From: an uncultured Verrucomicrobiales bacterium
GTDB lineage: Bacteria > Verrucomicrobiota > Verrucomicrobiae > Limisphaerales > CANJSG01
Assembly (NCBI GenBank): GCA_946480965.1
Contig: CAMLMI010000163.1
Location: forward strand, 1-9,813
Direction of reading: 5' to 3'
DNA: 9,813 nt
Both the position numbers and the translations under genes were made by a program. Below the pieces are notes generated by a model. It worked only from the letters and a program-made list of their open reading frames with translations, was not told where the DNA came from and searched no databases. Shown piece after piece: positions 7,675 to 9,813 of this stretch. The stretch's first letter is position 1; each line of letters begins with the position of its first letter.

Positions 7675-8108
7675 GATTTATGATTCCTGGTTTATGATTG
7701 ATGATTTTTCCGGGGCGGCTTGCCCTTGGGCCGCATGAACCCCGAAGAACTCAAGGAGAGGACGGTGCAATTCGCCGTGAGAGTGCTGAAGTTCGCCGAT
7801 GCGTTGCCCAGGACGGCCTCCGGAAAAGCCGTGGCCGGACAGGTGGCGCGCAGCGGAGGTTCGGTGGCCGCCAATTATCGGGCGGCGCTGCGCGGCAAAT
7901 CGCGGGCGGACTTCATCAACAAGATCACCATCGTGTTGGAGGAGGCCGACGAAACGGATCTCTGGATCGAGATCGCCAAGCGCGCCGAACTGGTCCCGGC
8001 CAACCGGGTGGAGGATCTCCAGTCCGAGGCCGTCGCGTTGACGAAGATCTTCAACGCGACGCGCACCACAGCGCGCAATCGTAGATCGTAAATCGCAGAT
8101 CATAGATC
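7675..8108. mobile_element. IVS-like element: heptamer inverted arms around a four-helix-bundle gene
   Basis: Five tandem heptamers (GATTTAT, GATTCCT and variants) at 7675-7709 face five inverted ones (GATCTAT, GATCTGC, GATTTAC and variants) at 8074-8108, in register. The 434-bp unit contains one gene on the plus strand, against the operon. Its stop codon TAA (8089-8091) lies inside the right arm. In the operon transcript the arms would pair into a stem of about 35 bases closing the whole unit, as the ends of 23S rRNA intervening sequences do around their own four-helix-bundle genes. Mobility is inferred from position and structure; there is no transposase here. Confidence 0.6.
7735..8091 (+). 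CDS. Four-helix-bundle protein (23S rRNA IVS / Avd-like family)
   Basis: A 118-residue, all-helical protein. The sequence [10 protein letters not shown] at the front, then [24 protein letters not shown] and [12 protein letters not shown] (read as separate blocks around residues 35-78), carry the conserved Ser, Asn-Tyr-Arg, Ser-Ala-Asp-Phe and Glu-Glu-Ala-Asp-Glu residues of the family. Members are encoded in intervening sequences of bacterial 23S rRNA genes, and the related Avd protein assists diversity-generating retroelements. Their biochemical role in IVS is not established; they form small oligomers that can bind nucleic acid. The ATG at 7735 gives the family's usual N-terminus; a TTG at 7720 would add five residues. 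It opposes every other gene in the window. TATGAT motifs in the left arm (7679-7684, 7693-7698) could act as -10 boxes but have no good -35. No reverse transcriptase or variable repeat is seen. Confidence 0.87.
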   Translation: MNPEELKERTVQFAVRVLKFADALPRTASGKAVAGQVARSGGSVAANYRAALRGKSRADFINKITIVLEEADETDLWIEIAKRAELVPANRVEDLQSEAVALTKIFNATRTTARNRRS

Positions 8109-8118
8109 GCCTTGCGCC

Positions 8119-8958
8119 TCACGCGGTTTTGAACCGCCGTTCCACCACGCTCATCAGGCGGTCGAGGACGAAGCCGACGAGGCCGATGGTCAGGATGCAG
8201 AGGATGATCTGCTCGTAGATGAGCGCGTTGTATTGCTGCCAGAGGAAGCCGCCGACGCCGGGACGGCCGGTCAGCATCTCCGCCGCCACGATCACCAGCC
8301 AGGCGATGCCGAGGCTGAGGCGGAAGCCGGTGAACATGTAGGGGAGCGTCGCGGGCACCATCACCTTGGTGAGCATCTTCCACTTCGAGAGCTTCAGCAC
8401 CTTGGCCACGTTCAGGTAATCCTGCGGGATGGCGCGCACGCCAACGGCGGTGTTCAGCACGGTGGGCCACATGGCGCAGACGGCGATGGTGAAGAGCGCG
8501 GCCAGTTCGCTGGCGTTCCGGCCCGCGCCGAGGAAGAGCACCATGCCGAGCGGCAGCCACGCGAGGGGCGACACGGGGCGCAGCACCTGGATGATCGGGT
8601 CGGCCATTTTCGTGAAGGCCTTGGACAGCCCGAGGCAGAAGCCGAGCGGCGTGCCGATGAGCAGGGCGATGAAGTAGCCCTTGGCCACGAGGACGAGCGA
8701 GAGCCAGGTGAACCGCAGGATGCCCTGGTCCAATTCGCCGCGCTTGGCGAAGGGCTCGACGATGTAGGGCTTCGAGGACTCCCAGGTCTCCTTCACGTTG
8801 GGCAGCGCGGAGATCGCGCCGACGCGCTCCTCGGTGACGACGTTGCCGTCGGCGTCGGTGGTGACGACCTTCTTGCCGGCGAGCACGTGCCAGCCGAGGA
8901 CGACGATGAAGGCTCCGACCAGGGGGAGCACGAGCCAGTCAAACTTGAACGATTTCAT
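8119..8958 (-). CDS. nrtB: Nitrate ABC transporter permease
   Basis: A 279-residue inner-membrane permease that forms the channel of the NrtABCD importer. One hydrophobic helix (about 8-27) precedes a periplasmic stretch of about 50 residues, followed by a BPD-transport core with five helices. The EAA-type loop that docks the ATPases lies at about 183-211 (NVAKVLKLSKWKMLTKVMVP, then ATLPYMFTGFR). VLRPVSPLAWLPLGMVLF (125-142) is typical of nitrate, taurine and bicarbonate permeases. Its ATG overlaps the nrtS2 stop (ATGA), showing tight coupling. Downstream, instead of a short gap to nrtC, there are 446 bases holding the IVS-like element. Confidence 0.95.
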   Translation of the reverse strand: MKSFKFDWLVLPLVGAFIVVLGWHVLAGKKVVTTDADGNVVTEERVGAISALPNVKETWESSKPYIVEPFAKRGELDQGILRFTWLSLVLVAKGYFIALLIGTPLGFCLGLSKAFTKMADPIIQVLRPVSPLAWLPLGMVLFLGAGRNASELAALFTIAVCAMWPTVLNTAVGVRAIPQDYLNVAKVLKLSKWKMLTKVMVPATLPYMFTGFRLSLGIAWLVIVAAEMLTGRPGVGGFLWQQYNALIYEQIILCILTIGLVGFVLDRLMSVVERRFKTA

Positions 8959-9266
8959 GGGTGGGAAAGGGAACGGTCAGCGGGAGCGGTTGTGGCCAGG
9001 GCGATGCGTTCGGCGTCGGCCTGGGCCTGTTTCTCGACCCAGGTGGCGGCGGCGGAGACGAGGACGAGGGTGAAGCCGATGAGCGGCGAGACGATGGTCT
9101 TGATGACGACGGGGCCATCGACCGTCTGCGCGAGCCAGCGGTCGCCCTGGTTCACGGCGGCCTGGATCAGCCCGGTGGTGAGGCCGAGCTTGACGGCGCG
9201 CAGCAGCACCGAGCGCTGCAGCAGGGCGGTGCGCCAGAGCCCGAGGCGATGGGAGGACCCGTTCAT
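8955..9266 (-). CDS. nrtS2: Small membrane nitrate transporter subunit, NrtS family (second copy)
   Basis: A 103-residue protein with two hydrophobic helices (about 22-40 and 56-76). It carries the NrtS motif VNQGDRW (38-44) and an SPL turn before the second helix, both shared with the preceding gene. The NrtS family comprises small proteins shown in cyanobacteria and proteobacteria to move nitrate; in cyanobacteria two paralogues act together. The pairing here matches that two-subunit arrangement. I chose ATG 9266, which overlaps the nrtS1 stop (ATGA) and keeps the protein at family length; the longer open frame upstream lies over nrtS1. The C-terminal tail (about 80-103) is polar. The numbering S1/S2 follows gene order, not a demonstrated orthology. 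Confidence 0.85.
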   Translation of the reverse strand: MNGSSHRLGLWRTALLQRSVLLRAVKLGLTTGLIQAAVNQGDRWLAQTVDGPVVIKTIVSPLIGFTLVLVSAAATWVEKQAQADAERIALATTAPADRSLSHP

Positions 9267-9529
9267 GGGCGGGTTCCTCCCGAGCGGTGGCGTTCCGCCC
9301 AGATGGCCGCGGCGGAGACGAGGGCGACGCCGAAGGTCACGAGGGGCGAAAGGACGGTCTTGGCCAGGGTGAGTCCGGTGGCCTGGTGCTGCCACCAGAC
9401 ATCGCCCTGGTTGATGAGCGCCTGCACGCAGCCGACGGGCAGGCCGATCTTGGCCGCCCGGACCCACACGCCGCGTTGGCGGAAGGCGAGCAGCCAGGAA
9501 CGGCGCGGGGCTCGGGGGGCGGGTTGCAT
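9263..9529 (-). CDS. nrtS1: Small membrane nitrate transporter subunit, NrtS family (first copy)
   Basis: An 88-residue protein with an Arg-rich start, then two hydrophobic helices (about 24-42 and 58-78). It has the NrtS motif INQGDVWW (39-46) and SPLVTFGVALVSAAAIW (61-77). Aligned with the next gene it keeps LG or IGL, Q, NQGD, SPL and VSAAA, so the two are paralogues. It probably assembles with NrtS2 in the inner membrane as a nitrate channel or carrier. It begins 25 bases after the nrtA stop without a clear Shine-Dalgarno, and its TGA overlaps the next ATG. Being embedded between nrtA and nrtB, it is co-expressed with the ABC importer. Confidence 0.85.
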   Translation of the reverse strand: MQPAPRAPRRSWLLAFRQRGVWVRAAKIGLPVGCVQALINQGDVWWQHQATGLTLAKTVLSPLVTFGVALVSAAAIWAERHRSGGTRP

Positions 9530-9554
9530 GGCTCGGGTGAAGCAGCGGTTGCTC

Positions 9555-9813
9555 TCAGCCCTTCGCGTTGTTCACGGCGAAGCTCTTGGCGTAGGCCTCG
9601 AGGTCGCCCTTGGGATCGAACTTCACGCCGTCGAACATCTCCCAGCCGGAGTCGTCCTGGGCCCGGTCGGTGACGCCGATCTCCTTCATGGCCTCGGTGT
9701 AGATGTCGCCGCGCATGACCTGCTGGGCGACGCCGTCGTAGTCGGGCTTGCCCGTGACCATGCCCCAGCGGCGGAACTGGGTGAGCCACCACTTGGCGTA
9801 GGACGGCTGCGGA
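9555..9813 (-). CDS. nrtA: Nitrate-binding protein NrtA, C-terminal end (runs off right edge)
   Basis: Eighty-six codons are visible, reading in from the window edge: YAKWWLTQFRRWGMV, then GKPDYDG and VMRGDIYTEAMKEIGV, ending in AVNNAKG and a TGA stop. This closing region (KWWLTQFRRWG) is the conserved C-terminus of NrtA-type solute-binding proteins of the nitrate/nitrite/bicarbonate class, which capture the anion outside the inner membrane and deliver it to NrtB. The start, signal peptide and ligand residues lie beyond the window. A Met at 9761 is internal, not a start. It is followed after 25 bases by the NrtS pair rather than directly by nrtB. Confidence 0.9.
   Translation of the reverse strand, partial: PQPSYAKWWLTQFRRWGMVTGKPDYDGVAQQVMRGDIYTEAMKEIGVTDRAQDDSGWEMFDGVKFDPKGDLEAYAKSFAVNNAKG

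Noticed and set aside
5743..7738. Plus-strand open frames opposite both ATPases
   Set aside because: The minus-strand frames have full Walker A, signature and Walker B motifs; the plus frames are complements of them.
7735..8091. Diversity-generating retroelement accessory gene (avd)
   Set aside because: The protein family is related, but no reverse transcriptase, template repeat or variable repeat is present, and the heptamer arms favour an IVS-like unit.
7675..8108. CRISPR-like array from the GATTTAC heptamers
   Set aside because: The units are 7 bases in direct contact with no spacers, and face each other as inverted arms.

Overview
The window is a GC-rich stretch of bacterial chromosome devoted to nitrate uptake and assimilation, with nearly every gene on the minus strand, so it reads from right to left. 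The organism is most likely Gram-negative. An outer-membrane barrel of the alginate-export type sits inside the nitrate cluster, and a PP2C/kinase fusion lies next to a NarK-type transporter. The dispersed inverted repeats and the stray four-helix-bundle gene recall Verrucomicrobiota or a related PVC lineage. That placement is inference; there is no rRNA or taxonomic marker here.

Right half (9813 to 4205, minus strand): a nitrate transport operon in the order nrtA (C-terminal end only), two tiny paralogous membrane proteins of the NrtS nitrate transporter family, nrtB permease, ATPase 1 (nrtC), ATPase 2 (nrtD), and an outer-membrane porin. Three junctions (nrtS1/nrtS2, nrtS2/nrtB, nrtD/porin) are ATGA overlaps. 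Two others (nrtB/nrtC and nrtC/nrtD) are interrupted by inverted-repeat elements whose arms are tandem heptamers related to GATTTAC. The larger element carries a plus-strand gene for a four-helix-bundle protein of the 23S rRNA intervening-sequence (IVS) family. The smaller one has no gene.

Middle (4204 to 3604): an intergenic region of about 600 bp. It holds a possible weak terminator after the porin, a roughly 225-bp inverted-repeat element, and a regulatory block for the left operon: an 8+8 bp dyad with a third half-site, a sigma-54-like -24/-12 promoter, and a short hairpin before the start codon.

Left half (3603 to 1, minus strand): a second operon. It encodes a NarK/NasA-type MFS nitrate transporter, a fused PP2C phosphatase and Ser/Thr kinase with a C-terminal membrane anchor, and the N-terminal 236 residues of a DmsB-like multi-[4Fe-4S] protein that runs off the left edge. 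The Fe-S gene contains a 102-bp in-frame insertion built of inverted GGGGAGC-type octamers, between the first and second cysteine clusters.

Together the genes supply outer-membrane entry (porin), capture and ATP-driven import (NrtA-B-C-D), a second possible route through the membrane (NrtS pair), a third one (NarK), a signalling enzyme, and an electron-transfer subunit probably serving a molybdenum nitrate reductase beyond the window. The least ordinary aspects are the NrtS pair buried inside an ABC nitrate operon and the family of short-tandem-repeat inverted elements, one of them IVS-like, that have entered the operons.
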